In this document: positions 55,586 through 63,861 of the stretch, in pieces | Layout: every line of letters begins with the position of its first letter | How positions within the stretch are numbered: position 1 is the first letter of the stretch | Assembly: GCF_000381905.1 (NCBI RefSeq) | Contig: NZ_KB907259.1 | Span: forward strand, 38,323-102,322 | Direction: 5' to 3' | DNA length: 64,000 nucleotides | From: Paenibacillus fonticola DSM 21315 | Lineage (GTDB): Bacteria > Bacillota > Bacilli > Paenibacillales > Paenibacillaceae | Translations under genes and position numbers: made by a program | The notes under the pieces: model-generated | Databases searched by the model: none | What the model was told of the DNA's origin: nothing | The model's input: only the letters and a program-made list of their open reading frames with translations

Positions 55586-55633
55586 AATAACCGCAGCTGC
55601 AGATCAACACAGATCCGCGACTGCGGTTATTTT
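55586..55633 (+). terminator. Terminator of the LacI-regulated sugar operon
   Basis: AATAACCGCAG (55586-55596) and CTGCGGTTATTTT (55621-55633) form an 11-bp stem with a second small stem in the loop, followed by a T-rich end. Confidence 0.8.
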
Positions 55634-55650
55634 ACTAAGATATAAAAAAT

Positions 55651-55757
55651 ATAAGTTGCGGAGCCTATCTCCCATTATATCTCGCAAGAAAAAGTGCCGC
55701 TAATTGCGGTCTGTCTTCTTTGAATGTATGTCGATAGACGTTTATTACTTATGTATT
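55651..55757. repeat. Dispersed repeat, copy 1
   Basis: An about 105-bp stretch is clearly similar to 61834-61940. Shared blocks include ATAAGTT, GAAAAAGTGCCGCTAATTGC against CAAAAACTACCGATAATAGC, and TCGATAGACG against CCGACAGACG. It holds a small GCCGC-TAATT-GCGGT hairpin. The neighbouring 11-bp tandem (ATTACTTATGT twice, 55744-55765) runs into the stop codon of the PilZ gene. Confidence 0.7.
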
Positions 55758-55766
55758 ACTTATGTA

Positions 55767-56144
55767 TTACAGCACCACAATCCGGCGGGCGGCAGCCAAG
55801 GACCGCAGCTCGATGTTGAGACATTCTTTCATCTCATCAGTCAGTTCGAGCGAGAGGCCATAATGGAATACGGCGTTCTCATGCTCTTTCTGCCAGCGAA
55901 TGCTGCCCGGGAACTTATGTAAATCCTCATTGAGCCGTACATGAACTGTAGCTGCAATCTGATGGGTTGACGCGCGAAGATCCAGCCTGGTCTGGATTCG
56001 GCATCCCGACTTGCTAATATCGATCAGCTCAACTTCTGCTAATTTGCTATTCACAGCAACCTCGTTAATTTCTCTAATTTCTATCCAGCAAAGCAAGGGG
56101 GTTACCATAGAATAACGGAAGGGTTCCGTCCTTCGTGTTGTCAT
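55767..56144 (-). CDS. PilZ-domain protein (putative c-di-GMP receptor)
   Basis: Cytoplasmic protein of 125 residues. The c-di-GMP-binding motifs of PilZ domains appear as an Arg-rich N-terminus (RRTEPFR) and DISKSG (D/NxSxxG) about 30 residues later, followed by beta-strands ending YGLSLELTDE. A single-domain receptor, possibly answering to the diguanylate cyclase at 36.4-38.0 kb. GGAGGATG precedes the ATG. The 3' end lies in a dispersed repeat. Confidence 0.85.
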   Translation of the reverse strand: MTTRRTEPFRYSMVTPLLCWIEIREINEVAVNSKLAEVELIDISKSGCRIQTRLDLRASTHQIAATVHVRLNEDLHKFPGSIRWQKEHENAVFHYGLSLELTDEMKECLNIELRSLAAARRIVVL

Positions 56145-56338
56145 TGTTACATCCTCCGTATTAGGAATTATTTTCCGATTATATTTATTATATCGGGTTT
56201 GTTAAAATATTTAATGAGTCTTTAATGAGCTCTTGAAAAAAAATCAATTATAAAGAAAAGGAAGTTATTGACATCGAGGGAGCTTAGTGTAATTATATAC
56301 TTAGCAATACTAAATACTTTGCAGAGTAAGGTGATGAT

Positions 56339-56683
56339 ATGAGCGATACGGCCAGCCAGTTGAAAAAGGGCGTTCTGGAAATTCTCGTGCTGCATTTGCT
56401 GAGCCGATCGGACTTATACGGTTATCAGTTAATCATTGAGCTCGATATTCGCAGCCACGGATATTTCAAGATGAAGGAAGGGACGCTGTACCCGGTTCTA
56501 TATCGGCTGGAGGATTCGGGTTATATTGAGAGCTATTGGGAACGGGATGACGGCAAACGTGGCGTTAGAAGGAAATATTACCGCATCACCAGTTCCGGCC
56601 AGCGGAAAATCGCGGAAATGCGGGAGGAAATGTCTCTGTTCTTCAGTTCCATTAAACAGGTGATGGGGGAAGATATGCTATGA
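56339..56683 (+). CDS. PadR-family transcriptional regulator
   Basis: Winged-helix repressor of 114 residues with the PadR signature (LKKGVLEILVLHLLSRSDLYGYQLI, MKEGTLYPVLYRLEDSGYIESYW, RKYYRITSSGQ). The stop overlaps the next start (ATGA), so the two proteins are made together. Upstream, TTGACA at 56268-56273 stands 17-18 bp before an AATTATA -10-like box, and three ATACTT/ATACTA repeats follow (56296-56320), a possible operator. Confidence 0.92.
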   Translation: MSDTASQLKKGVLEILVLHLLSRSDLYGYQLIIELDIRSHGYFKMKEGTLYPVLYRLEDSGYIESYWERDDGKRGVRRKYYRITSSGQRKIAEMREEMSLFFSSIKQVMGEDML

Positions 56684-57348
56684 ACAAAATCGATAATTAT
56701 GTTAATGAAGTGCTGCTTCATATTCAGGCCGATCGTGAAGTCAAACATAGAATTCGCGAAGATCTTATTGCCTCGCTGAACGAAAGAATGGCCTACGCAT
56801 CTTCCGGAGAAGCGGATTACATCATTTCCAGTCTTGGAAGCCCAGCCGAAATGGCAATGGAATACATGAATAACTTGGATATCGCTGCTCCTGCATTTAT
56901 AAATACGCGGTATGAAGATTCGCCTTATTTTGAGTATCGGTCTAAGGCGGCCTTGTTTGGGATACCTTGGATTCATGTGAAGACCAGAAGAAGGTTCGGC
57001 CACCGTTTTGGAGTGGCCCGGGGAATCATTGCGATAGGTGATGTATCGATCGGATGCATTTCCTTTGGCGGAGTTGCGCTTGGTGGGATTTCTATGGGAG
57101 GCGTATCGGCAGGATTATGCTCCTTTGGCGGTCTGGCCATTGCGGCTTTGTTGGCTGCCGGAGGCATAGCGATTGGCACGGCTGCCCTAGGAGGCATAGC
57201 AATCGGGCTGTTCGCTCTCGGCGGAATTGCTGTTGGTCAGGCAGCAATCGGCGGATTGGCTATGGGCAAAGTAACATATGAGATGCGTGAAACGAACAGC
57301 GTATCGTGGCAGGTAATTCAGGAACTTGTCAATCGGGCGCTTAAATAA
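56680..57348 (+). CDS. HAAS-like protein with glycine-rich hydrophobic repeats
   Basis: Protein of 222 residues. The N-terminal 65 residues match the helical HAAS/DUF1700-type domain often paired with PadR regulators (NKIDNYVNEVLLHIQADREVKHRIREDL...SLGSPAEMAMEYM). From about 115 to 205 it has repeats of GGIxIG or GGVxLG type, about 5-8 residues each, giving a very Gly/Ile/Ala-rich region. This could be a membrane hairpin series or a beta-helix. Coupled to padR by a 4-bp overlap; probably the regulated partner. Function unknown. Confidence 0.75.
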   Translation: MNKIDNYVNEVLLHIQADREVKHRIREDLIASLNERMAYASSGEADYIISSLGSPAEMAMEYMNNLDIAAPAFINTRYEDSPYFEYRSKAALFGIPWIHVKTRRRFGHRFGVARGIIAIGDVSIGCISFGGVALGGISMGGVSAGLCSFGGLAIAALLAAGGIAIGTAALGGIAIGLFALGGIAVGQAAIGGLAMGKVTYEMRETNSVSWQVIQELVNRALK

Positions 57349-57393
57349 TAGAAGCAAATCATCTCTTCATCTATGGATGGAGGGATTTTTTTG

Positions 57394-57438
57394 TTTAGAT
57401 TTTACATAGTTTTACAATTCGCGAGAATTGCTTTAACA
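57394..57438 (+). promoter_or_regulatory. Possible Pho box upstream of the stalk-domain gene and pst
   Basis: TTTACA (57401), TTTACA (57411) and TTAACA (57433) lie at about 10-11 bp periodicity, like the TTAACA direct repeats bound by PhoP. TTTAGA at 57394 may be a further unit. A perfect CAATTC-GCGA-GAATTG palindrome occupies 57415-57430. Inference supported by the pst genes downstream. Confidence 0.4.
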
Positions 57439-57492
57439 ATTTTGTATGACAATCAAGGCATAGCTATTTAGCAAAAGAAAAGGGTGAATGCG

Positions 57493-58941
57493 ATGAAGCA
57501 GAGCAAAGTGATAAAAATGTTCCTCTCTACCGCAATGTTAGTATCCGCAGCATCAGCGTTAGCGATCGGCACTGCCAGTGCAGCGGACGATCAATCGGCG
57601 GTTCTTACATCTGCTGCTCAGGTAAAGGCAACAGCAAGCAAAGTGAAAGCCGGAAATACCGCATTAACGATTGATGGAAGCAAAGTAACGGTTAGAACGA
57701 TTCAAACGGGTCAAACCACATTATATGCTTTACGTGATGTAGCGAATGCGCTTGGAGCAACTGTTAAATCGGGCAACCCTGATTTGATCGTTACCGATGC
57801 CGCTGGCCAGCATACCCTCACATTAAAAGCCGACAGCAAAAATTATTTGCTTGATGGCACCTCACATCAATTCACGATCACCCCAGTCAAATCAGACGGA
57901 ACACTATATGTAGAACTCAAAGCGGTTATTGAAGGCTTAGGTGGAGAAATATTAACCGGCAGCCAGGAAATTTTCAGTGTTGCCAGGTTGTCAGGGCAGT
58001 TTGCCAATCCCCGTTTTCATCCTAATGGAAATGTCATCGTAAATAAGGAAGACGGAAACGTATCCGTATTGCTTCAATTAAATGTGCATGGCGGTTACAG
58101 CGCCATTACGTCTGAGGATAATGCTGTCGGGGCGGTCATTTCACCGGACGGTCGTACAGGAGCCTTCACCGATGAGAGCGGCAAGCTGTTTCTGATCGAT
58201 ATGGCTAGCGGATATGCCGGTCCATTGAGTAAGGACACCTCCGTAAAGACGGATTTAACGTGGTCGGCCGATGGCAAGAACATCTACTTTATCCAGGGAG
58301 ATAAGCAGGAGAAAATTGCATACATAAACGTAGACACTGGAAAAATTACCGAAGTGCTGGCCGATAAGGTGGAAAATAAGTCGGAAGTTCAAGTATCCGC
58401 GGATGGGAAGAAGCTCGTTTACTTCGTAAACATTACGGGCAAGGCCGATAATGACAAGGACAGCACAGAGGAATCTCTGCAAATCGATTATTCCAAAGCC
58501 GGTACGCAAGTATTTTCATTAGATCTTACCGCTTCAGAGGCTGCCGCTGTTCAATGGACCAAGGATGCCGACAACAAGCTTTATTTATCCCTTCTTCCGG
58601 ATGGCAAGGTCGTATACATCAGTGCTGATCCTGAAGGCATTGTCAGCAATAACGTACTTAAAGTGATCTCTGCAGATGGAGCGAAGACGGCCGATTTGGC
58701 AGCGGATATCGATGTAATTCAAAGCCGATTGCTGCATGGAAAGCTGATTGTCGTGGGAACGATCGGGGATGGGCTATATAAAGTGTATGAAATCTCATCC
58801 ACTGGCATAAAGAAAGAGCTGTATTCTTCACAGGCGGAAATTACCGAGGCTGCAGTATCATCCTCCGGTACGGTTGCCTTGATTGCGGACGGTAAGGTCG
58901 TTCTCGTGCAAGACGGAAAAGTTACTTCTTTAACTCAATAA
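57493..58941 (+). CDS. Secreted stalk-domain (copper amine oxidase N-like) protein with TolB-type propeller
   Basis: Protein of 482 residues. The signal peptide is MKQSKVIKMFLSTAMLVSAA... with cleavage near TASAADD. The stalk domain (about 50-155) has TLYALRDVANALGATV and YVELKAVIEGLGGEI, as in copper-amine-oxidase N-like domains common on Paenibacillus surfaces. The remaining 320 residues have WD40/TolB-like strands (GAVISPDGRTGAFTDESGKLFLIDM, TWSADGKNIYFIQGD). ATG 57493 with AAGGGTG upstream is preferred over GTG 57484. It ends 35 bp before pstS and may be in the same operon. Confidence 0.8.
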   Translation: MKQSKVIKMFLSTAMLVSAASALAIGTASAADDQSAVLTSAAQVKATASKVKAGNTALTIDGSKVTVRTIQTGQTTLYALRDVANALGATVKSGNPDLIVTDAAGQHTLTLKADSKNYLLDGTSHQFTITPVKSDGTLYVELKAVIEGLGGEILTGSQEIFSVARLSGQFANPRFHPNGNVIVNKEDGNVSVLLQLNVHGGYSAITSEDNAVGAVISPDGRTGAFTDESGKLFLIDMASGYAGPLSKDTSVKTDLTWSADGKNIYFIQGDKQEKIAYINVDTGKITEVLADKVENKSEVQVSADGKKLVYFVNITGKADNDKDSTEESLQIDYSKAGTQVFSLDLTASEAAAVQWTKDADNKLYLSLLPDGKVVYISADPEGIVSNNVLKVISADGAKTADLAADIDVIQSRLLHGKLIVVGTIGDGLYKVYEISSTGIKKELYSSQAEITEAAVSSSGTVALIADGKVVLVQDGKVTSLTQ

Positions 58942-58976
58942 TACAATTAAGCATGGCGAAAGGGGATTTTCATCTC

Positions 58977-59837
58977 ATGAATATATTTAAAAAGCTGTCT
59001 CTCATAACGATAGCATCAGCTCTTCTGGTTTCATTCCCAGTTACGAGTTCTGTCTGGGCTAAAGATGAGCTCAAAGGAAAAGTTACGATCAACGGCTCCA
59101 CTGCTTTGCTGCCGATGACACTGCAGGCGGCTAAGGAGTTTCAGAAGCTGCATCCAAAAGTAAAAATTGCCGCTTCAGGCAAAGGCTCCGTGACGGGACC
59201 GCAGGCGGTGAAAAAGGGGATTGCAGAAATCGGGGCATGCGACTGGGATGCCAGTACGGATGTGCCAGGCTTTAAGGCCTTTGACGGCCAAGTCGCCCAC
59301 AAGGTGGCGGTCATTCCGTTTGCCACGATAGTGAATAAGAACGTGAAGGTGGATAACCTTACGACCGAGCAGCTGCAAGGTATTTTTTCCGGAAAAATTA
59401 CGAATTGGAAGGCTGTCGGCGGAGAAGACGAAGATATTGTCGTCATTACTCGTTCGTTTGGGTCAGGAACGCGCGTAAACTATCAGGCCAAAGCGCTTGA
59501 TGGCGGCGATATCGTCAAAAAAGAGAAAAATTACAAGGAAGTCGGCTCCAGCGGAGATATGAAGACTGCAGTAGCCACGACGCCAAACTCTATCGGCTAC
59601 ATTGACCTGACGTACATTACGGGCGGCGATATTAAGGCGGTCAAGTTCAATGGCGTTGAGGCGACGACAGACAATGTCATTAATGGAAAATATAAAATTT
59701 GGTCCTACGGATATTACATGACGAACGGCAAGCCGACAGGAGCGACCAAGGAATTTATTGAATATGTGCAAAGCAAGAAATTTCAGGAAGGCTCCCTGAA
59801 AAAGTTAAAATTCATTCCGATTTCAGCTATGAAGTAA
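58977..59837 (+). CDS. pstS: Phosphate ABC transporter substrate-binding protein (PstS)
   Basis: Phosphate-binding protein of 286 residues. Signal peptide ends SSVWAKD without a lipobox Cys, unusual for a Gram-positive PstS. Ligand residues of the PstS fold are visible: NGSTALLPM, GKGSVTGPQAVKKG, ACDWDA, and SFGSGTRVNYQ. ATG 58977 lies 10 nt after AAGGGGA. A strong hairpin separates it from pstC. It could still be attached through other means or be released. Confidence 0.9.
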   Translation: MNIFKKLSLITIASALLVSFPVTSSVWAKDELKGKVTINGSTALLPMTLQAAKEFQKLHPKVKIAASGKGSVTGPQAVKKGIAEIGACDWDASTDVPGFKAFDGQVAHKVAVIPFATIVNKNVKVDNLTTEQLQGIFSGKITNWKAVGGEDEDIVVITRSFGSGTRVNYQAKALDGGDIVKKEKNYKEVGSSGDMKTAVATTPNSIGYIDLTYITGGDIKAVKFNGVEATTDNVINGKYKIWSYGYYMTNGKPTGATKEFIEYVQSKKFQEGSLKKLKFIPISAMK

Positions 59838-59883
59838 TTCGGGCAAGAATCAGCGATCAAATTCCTAATGTATTCGTAAACCC

Positions 59884-59909
59884 GGCCAGCCCCGCATATG
59901 GGGCTGGCC
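59884..59909 (+). other. Hairpin between pstS and pstC
   Basis: GGCCAGCCCC and GGGGCTGGCC form a perfect 10-bp GC-rich stem with a 6-nt loop and no T run, fitting transcript stabilisation or partial attenuation. Confidence 0.75.
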
Positions 59910-59930
59910 GCTGTATAGGGAGGAATCAGG

Positions 59931-60884
59931 GTGAATACGTCAGCAGATCTTACTGACCCGCCGAAGGGAAAGGCGGCCGGTTTGTTACTATCGAAGCAGC
60001 ATAATCGGCGGCAGCAAAGGGCTCGGCTCGCCAGCAGCTTCTACCATAAATATTTATTGTTTAGCATTATCGCACTATGCTTTACACTCGGTCTCGTTAT
60101 TTTTTTCATCGGCAAGACGGCAATTTTGACTTTTCAGGAAGTATCCTTCGGCGAATTTTTTCTGTCTTTGGATTGGACGCCGGAAGAAGGCAAGTTTGGC
60201 GCGGCGCTGTTTATTATCAATACGTTGTCTTTAACCGCATTGACTTTATTAATCGCTGTTCCGATTTCAGTGCTGCTCGCTATTTTTATTGCGGAAATCG
60301 CCCCAGTGCGGCTGAAAACAGCGTTTCGTCCCGTGCTTGACCTATTGGTAGGCATTCCCTCCATCGTGTACGGCTATCTCGGTTTAACCGTGCTGCTGCC
60401 CCTGCTTCGGGAATGGAGCGGGCAAGGTCTGGGAGACGGCCTGCTGGCCGCCGCGATCGTCTTGACCGTTATGATTCTTCCTACCATTTGCCGGATCAGC
60501 GACGATGCGATCACCGCAGTCCCCAAAAAATACCGCGAAGCAGCTTACGCTCTCGGCTCAACCCGGCTGCAGGTCATATTTCGGGTCATTGTGCCTGCAG
60601 CGGGCAGGGGCATTGTTTCGGCGGTCATATTGGGGATGACCCGCGCCATCGGAGAGACTATGGCGGTCGTAATGGTCATCGGCAATACGCCGCAGCTGGC
60701 CAAATCGCTGTTTGCTTCTGCATCGGTATTAACGAGCAACATCGTTATGCAAATATCGAACGTTGAGTTTGAGTCGACCTGGAACTATGCCTTACATATG
60801 ATGGCGTTTTTGCTGCTGCTCATTTCCGTAATGTTAATTTTGCTCATTCGCGTGCTTGCTAAGAAAGGGGGCGCGCCATCATGA
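59931..60884 (+). CDS. pstC: Phosphate ABC transporter permease (PstC)
   Basis: Permease of 317 residues. A 45-residue basic cytoplasmic N-terminus (KQHNRRQQRARLASSFYHK) precedes six hydrophobic segments. Family motifs include LLVGIPSIVYGYLGL and the EAA loop YREAAYALGSTRLQVIFRVIVPAAG. GTG start directly follows GGGAGGAATCAGG. The last 4 bp overlap pstA. Confidence 0.94.
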   Translation: MNTSADLTDPPKGKAAGLLLSKQHNRRQQRARLASSFYHKYLLFSIIALCFTLGLVIFFIGKTAILTFQEVSFGEFFLSLDWTPEEGKFGAALFIINTLSLTALTLLIAVPISVLLAIFIAEIAPVRLKTAFRPVLDLLVGIPSIVYGYLGLTVLLPLLREWSGQGLGDGLLAAAIVLTVMILPTICRISDDAITAVPKKYREAAYALGSTRLQVIFRVIVPAAGRGIVSAVILGMTRAIGETMAVVMVIGNTPQLAKSLFASASVLTSNIVMQISNVEFESTWNYALHMMAFLLLLISVMLILLIRVLAKKGGAPS

Positions 60885-61762
60885 ATCATTCCAAACTGGC
60901 CGGCAGGCGTATACGCGTCTTAATGTGGGATCGTCTTGCAACCTTTGGCTTCTACAGCTTGGCAGTGCTCATTTGTTTGCTCATTTTCTGGCTGCTGTTC
61001 ACGATTTTGAGCAAAGGGCTGCCTGAAATTACGCTTGAATTTCTCGTTAAACTGCCCGAAGAGATCGATCCAGGAGGCGGCATCGGCCCGATGCTGTTCA
61101 ATTCTTTTTATATTTTGACCTTGTCACTGCTCATTTCATTGCCGATCGGTATCGGGGCAGGCATCTATATGGCTGAATACGCTCCAAGCAATAAAGTAAC
61201 CGAGTTTCTTCGCATTTGCATAGAATCGCTGTCCTCGGTGCCGTCGATCGTGTTCGGGATGCTTGGTCTTGCTATTTTTGCGGAGTACTTTGGGATTGGT
61301 CTGACGATTTTAGGAGGGGCAGTCAGCCTCGCCTTCTTGAATTTGCCTATGCTTACCCGTGTAACGGAAGAAGCGGTACGCGCGGTTCCCAACGATTTGC
61401 GGAATGCCGCCTTTGCGCTCGGCACGACAAAATACCAAGCGATTCGAACAGTCGTTATTCCTGTAGCGATGCAGGCGATCGTGACGGGTGTCTGCCTTGT
61501 CGCTGGAAGGGCCTTTGGGGAATCGGCGGTGATTCTCCTGACCGCAGGACTTAGCACATCGGGGGAAATGTGGGATTTTAACTTGTTTTCGCCGGGAGAG
61601 ACGCTGGCTGTGCACTTATGGTATGTCCAGTCTGAAGCAATTGTTGAGGATGCTCGTCAAATTGCGGATAAATCGGCGGCTGTGCTCGTTTTTGTAGTTC
61701 TATTTATTAATTTGGTTTTTCGTATTCCGCTCTGGTTTAACCATCGGAAAATCAGGAAATAA
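60881..61762 (+). CDS. pstA: Phosphate ABC transporter permease (PstA)
   Basis: Permease of 293 residues with six hydrophobic segments; motifs include IESLSSVPSIVFGMLGLAIF and the EAA loop LRNAAFALGTTKYQAIRTVVIPVA. Overlaps pstC by 4 bp. A terminator follows, and no pstB or phoU is present downstream, so the ATPase must be encoded elsewhere. Confidence 0.94.
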   Translation: MNHSKLAGRRIRVLMWDRLATFGFYSLAVLICLLIFWLLFTILSKGLPEITLEFLVKLPEEIDPGGGIGPMLFNSFYILTLSLLISLPIGIGAGIYMAEYAPSNKVTEFLRICIESLSSVPSIVFGMLGLAIFAEYFGIGLTILGGAVSLAFLNLPMLTRVTEEAVRAVPNDLRNAAFALGTTKYQAIRTVVIPVAMQAIVTGVCLVAGRAFGESAVILLTAGLSTSGEMWDFNLFSPGETLAVHLWYVQSEAIVEDARQIADKSAAVLVFVVLFINLVFRIPLWFNHRKIRK

Positions 61763-61768
61763 ACAAGT

Positions 61769-61818
61769 CAAGGGCTGTCCAAGCAGTTGAATGCTTTGGG
61801 ACAACCCTTGAATTGTTT
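61769..61818 (+). terminator. Terminator of the pst operon
   Basis: CAAGGGCTGTCC and GGGACAACCCTTG form a stem of about 12 bp (one G-U) with a T-rich but imperfect tail. It ends the run from pstS to pstA. Confidence 0.7.
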
Positions 61819-61833
61819 AAGATCATAGAATTA

Positions 61834-61940
61834 ATAAGTTTTCGGCGGAGCTGAAATTGTATAATCGCAACAAAAACTACCGATAATAGCGGTCTTCCTA
61901 GAAAATACGCCGACAGACGTTTTTCTTATCGCTATTATTC
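61834..61940. repeat. Dispersed repeat, copy 2
   Basis: Related to the stretch at 55651-55757, with an ACCG-ATAATAG-CGGT hairpin where copy 1 has GCCGC/GCGGT. Both copies follow operon ends. Non-coding. Confidence 0.7.
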
Positions 61941-61994
61941 ATAACGACGGTGCCTATCGCTTCTATTGAAACTGCAGGAGCCTGGCAAGGATTA

Positions 61995-62483
61995 TTATCC
62001 TTCGGCCAAGGCTTGCCGGATATCATCCTCTATCTCCAGCGGTTCTGTCCGTGCGCTATATTGTTTCACAATATTGCCCTCGCGGTCGATCAGGAACTTG
62101 ACGAAGTTCCATTCAATGTCGCCGGTGCGGTAAGGCGCAGGGACGTGTTCGACCAAGTACCTGTATAACGGATGGGCGTTATCCCCTTTGACATCAATTT
62201 TGGCAAACAGCGGAAAAGTGACGTGATAGTTTAAATTGCAGAAATCTTTAATTTCCTCTTCCGTGCCCGGCTCTTGGCCGGCAAATTGGTTGCAGGGAAA
62301 TCCGAGAACGGCCAGGCCCTGGTCGTTATACGTACTATAAAGCTGCTGCAAGCCTTCATAATGCGGTGTTAGTCCGCAGGCGCTGGCCGTGTTAACGATC
62401 AGCAGAACCTTTCCTTTGTATTGTTCAAGTGTTGTAATCTCTCCGTCAATCGTCCGCACTTTGAATTGATATAGCTGAGACAT
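61995..62483 (-). CDS. Glutathione peroxidase-family thiol peroxidase
   Basis: Enzyme of 162 residues. The peroxidatic Cys36 is in NTASACGLTPHYEGLQ, FPCNQFAGQEPG carries the second conserved Cys64 with Gln67, and WNFVKFLID supplies the catalytic Trp and Asn. Bacterial members with Cys normally use thioredoxin. Downstream of and 4 bp from a thioredoxin-fold gene, likely one peroxide-defence operon. Confidence 0.93.
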   Translation of the reverse strand: MSQLYQFKVRTIDGEITTLEQYKGKVLLIVNTASACGLTPHYEGLQQLYSTYNDQGLAVLGFPCNQFAGQEPGTEEEIKDFCNLNYHVTFPLFAKIDVKGDNAHPLYRYLVEHVPAPYRTGDIEWNFVKFLIDREGNIVKQYSARTEPLEIEDDIRQALAEG

Positions 62484-62487
62484 TGTT

Positions 62488-63069
62488 TTATACCAAATCG
62501 CAGGCTTCCGCCGGCATCCAGTGGGCGTCCTGGCCTTCCCATTTTACATTGCAGCCGATCGGATTCGTCAGCGGCACACTAACCGGTTGGCCCGAGGTGA
62601 GTTCAGCAAGAGCTCTCTCAAGGTCGTTCGTTGTCATTTTCGTCGTATCCCGAGGGTTGTCCACTCCGCGGCCCGTATAAACGAGACGGCGCTGCTGATC
62701 AAACACAAAGAAGTGAGGGGTACGCAGTGCACCATAAGCTTTGGCCGCGTCTTGATCCATATCCCTGAGGTATACCCAAGGAAAGCGGTGCTCTTCCATT
62801 CGGAGAATCATATGTTCGTAGGAATCGTCAGGATGTGTATTTTCACTGTTAGCGTTAATTCCAACAAAGGTTACACCTTTATCTTGGAATTTCTCCACCG
62901 TTTGCCTGGTTACTTCATCGGAGCCTACGACATAAGGACAATGATTGCACGTAAAAAAGACAATCAAATATTCGGCCGAGGCGAAGCTGTCTAAGGAATA
63001 CAACGCCCCATCTGTTGCCTTAAGCTCAAAATCCGGAGCTTTTGCTCCAATCTCCAACGTGAAACTCAT
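62488..63069 (-). CDS. Thioredoxin-fold (redoxin) protein with CNHC motif
   Basis: Protein of 193 residues without signal peptide. The redox motif CNHC (Cys41, Cys44) follows VFFT, and the fold continues with [48 protein letters not shown] (cis-Pro region) and [10 protein letters not shown]. It resembles AhpC/TSA- or ResA-like redoxins of the cytoplasm. Co-transcribed with the peroxidase, possibly as its reductant; inference. Confidence 0.88.
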   Translation of the reverse strand: MSFTLEIGAKAPDFELKATDGALYSLDSFASAEYLIVFFTCNHCPYVVGSDEVTRQTVEKFQDKGVTFVGINANSENTHPDDSYEHMILRMEEHRFPWVYLRDMDQDAAKAYGALRTPHFFVFDQQRRLVYTGRGVDNPRDTTKMTTNDLERALAELTSGQPVSVPLTNPIGCNVKWEGQDAHWMPAEACDLV

Positions 63070-63238
63070 GTACGTTCCTCCTCATCAATTTGATTTGATA
63101 GTATTCGTATAATGAGCAGAAATACTAAACGGTCCAACGTCTTTATTGTACTTCATTTTGAACAATATTCATAATGGATGCAGGGCTGAAAACAGTGCCA
63201 TGTATATGTATCAAAGGGCGATCTTGTCGAAAAAAGTA

Positions 63239-63376
63239 GCTATGTAAGTAAGGTACGAGTCGCTGCGTAAGCAAGGTACGGGTCGCTATGTAAGCAAGGT
63301 ACGAGTTGCTATGTAAGCAAGGTACGAGTTGCTATGTAAGCAAGGTACGAGTCGCTATGTAAGCAAGGTACGAATG
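63239..63376. repeat. Six-unit 23-bp minisatellite
   Basis: Six tandem units of 23 bp begin at 63239, 63262, 63285, 63308, 63331 and 63354 (core GCTATGTAAGCAAGGTACGA). The inner copies differ by one or two bases; the first and last are more diverged. The sixth unit supplies the stop codon and last residues of the minus-strand membrane-protein gene. Confidence 0.95.
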
Positions 63377-63822
63377 GTTGCGGCCAGGAATAGTACAAGG
63401 CCCAGCGCAACTAGGTCAATCAATAGGGTTATTATGAATTTCACCATAATATTAGCGGATAAGCGAAACACGCTGGTGTTGGCTGCGGCGGCGATTACGC
63501 CGATCAAGCCTCCGATCGCTCCGCCGATAAAGATCAGTATCAACGGAAGAAAGCACCATAACTTAGCGATGACAGGCAGCGGCTTGGTCACTTGGACTAA
63601 AGCTCCGTCGATAATCAAATTAGGAACATCTAGTCCGAATGCATCCCTTTTCCAAATAGCTTCTACTTCTTGCCCGTCATCACGCCGCAGGATCATAGGC
63701 TTCCTCCGTTTGCTGACGACTTCCTGGTTATTGACAAACAGCTTGGCTTTACCTCCTAATCCAGAAGTGGCGACTTCAATGGTCTGGTTAGTGAAGCCTG
63801 TGGGATAAATAATGTAACGCAT
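63355..63822 (-). CDS. Membrane protein of unknown function
   Basis: Protein of 155 residues. A soluble N-terminal half has basic and Trp-containing strands (KLFVNNQEVVSKRRKPMILRRDDGQEVEAIW); two long hydrophobic segments follow (about 93-120 and 128-152). ATG 63822 is 6 nt after AGGAGG; an ATG one codon earlier is possible. The final seven codons (TIRTLLT) and the stop are encoded by a minisatellite unit, so changes in repeat number could alter the C-terminus or 3' region. Family not recognised. Confidence 0.75.
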   Translation of the reverse strand: MRYIIYPTGFTNQTIEVATSGLGGKAKLFVNNQEVVSKRRKPMILRRDDGQEVEAIWKRDAFGLDVPNLIIDGALVQVTKPLPVIAKLWCFLPLILIFIGGAIGGLIGVIAAAANTSVFRLSANIMVKFIITLLIDLVALGLVLFLAATIRTLLT

Positions 63823-63861
63823 CATATTCCTCCTTATAATGTATGGATCATTCAAAAGCAC

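Noticed and set aside
63239..63376. CRISPR array
   Set aside because: Units are head-to-tail without unique spacers and no cas genes are present, so it is a minisatellite.
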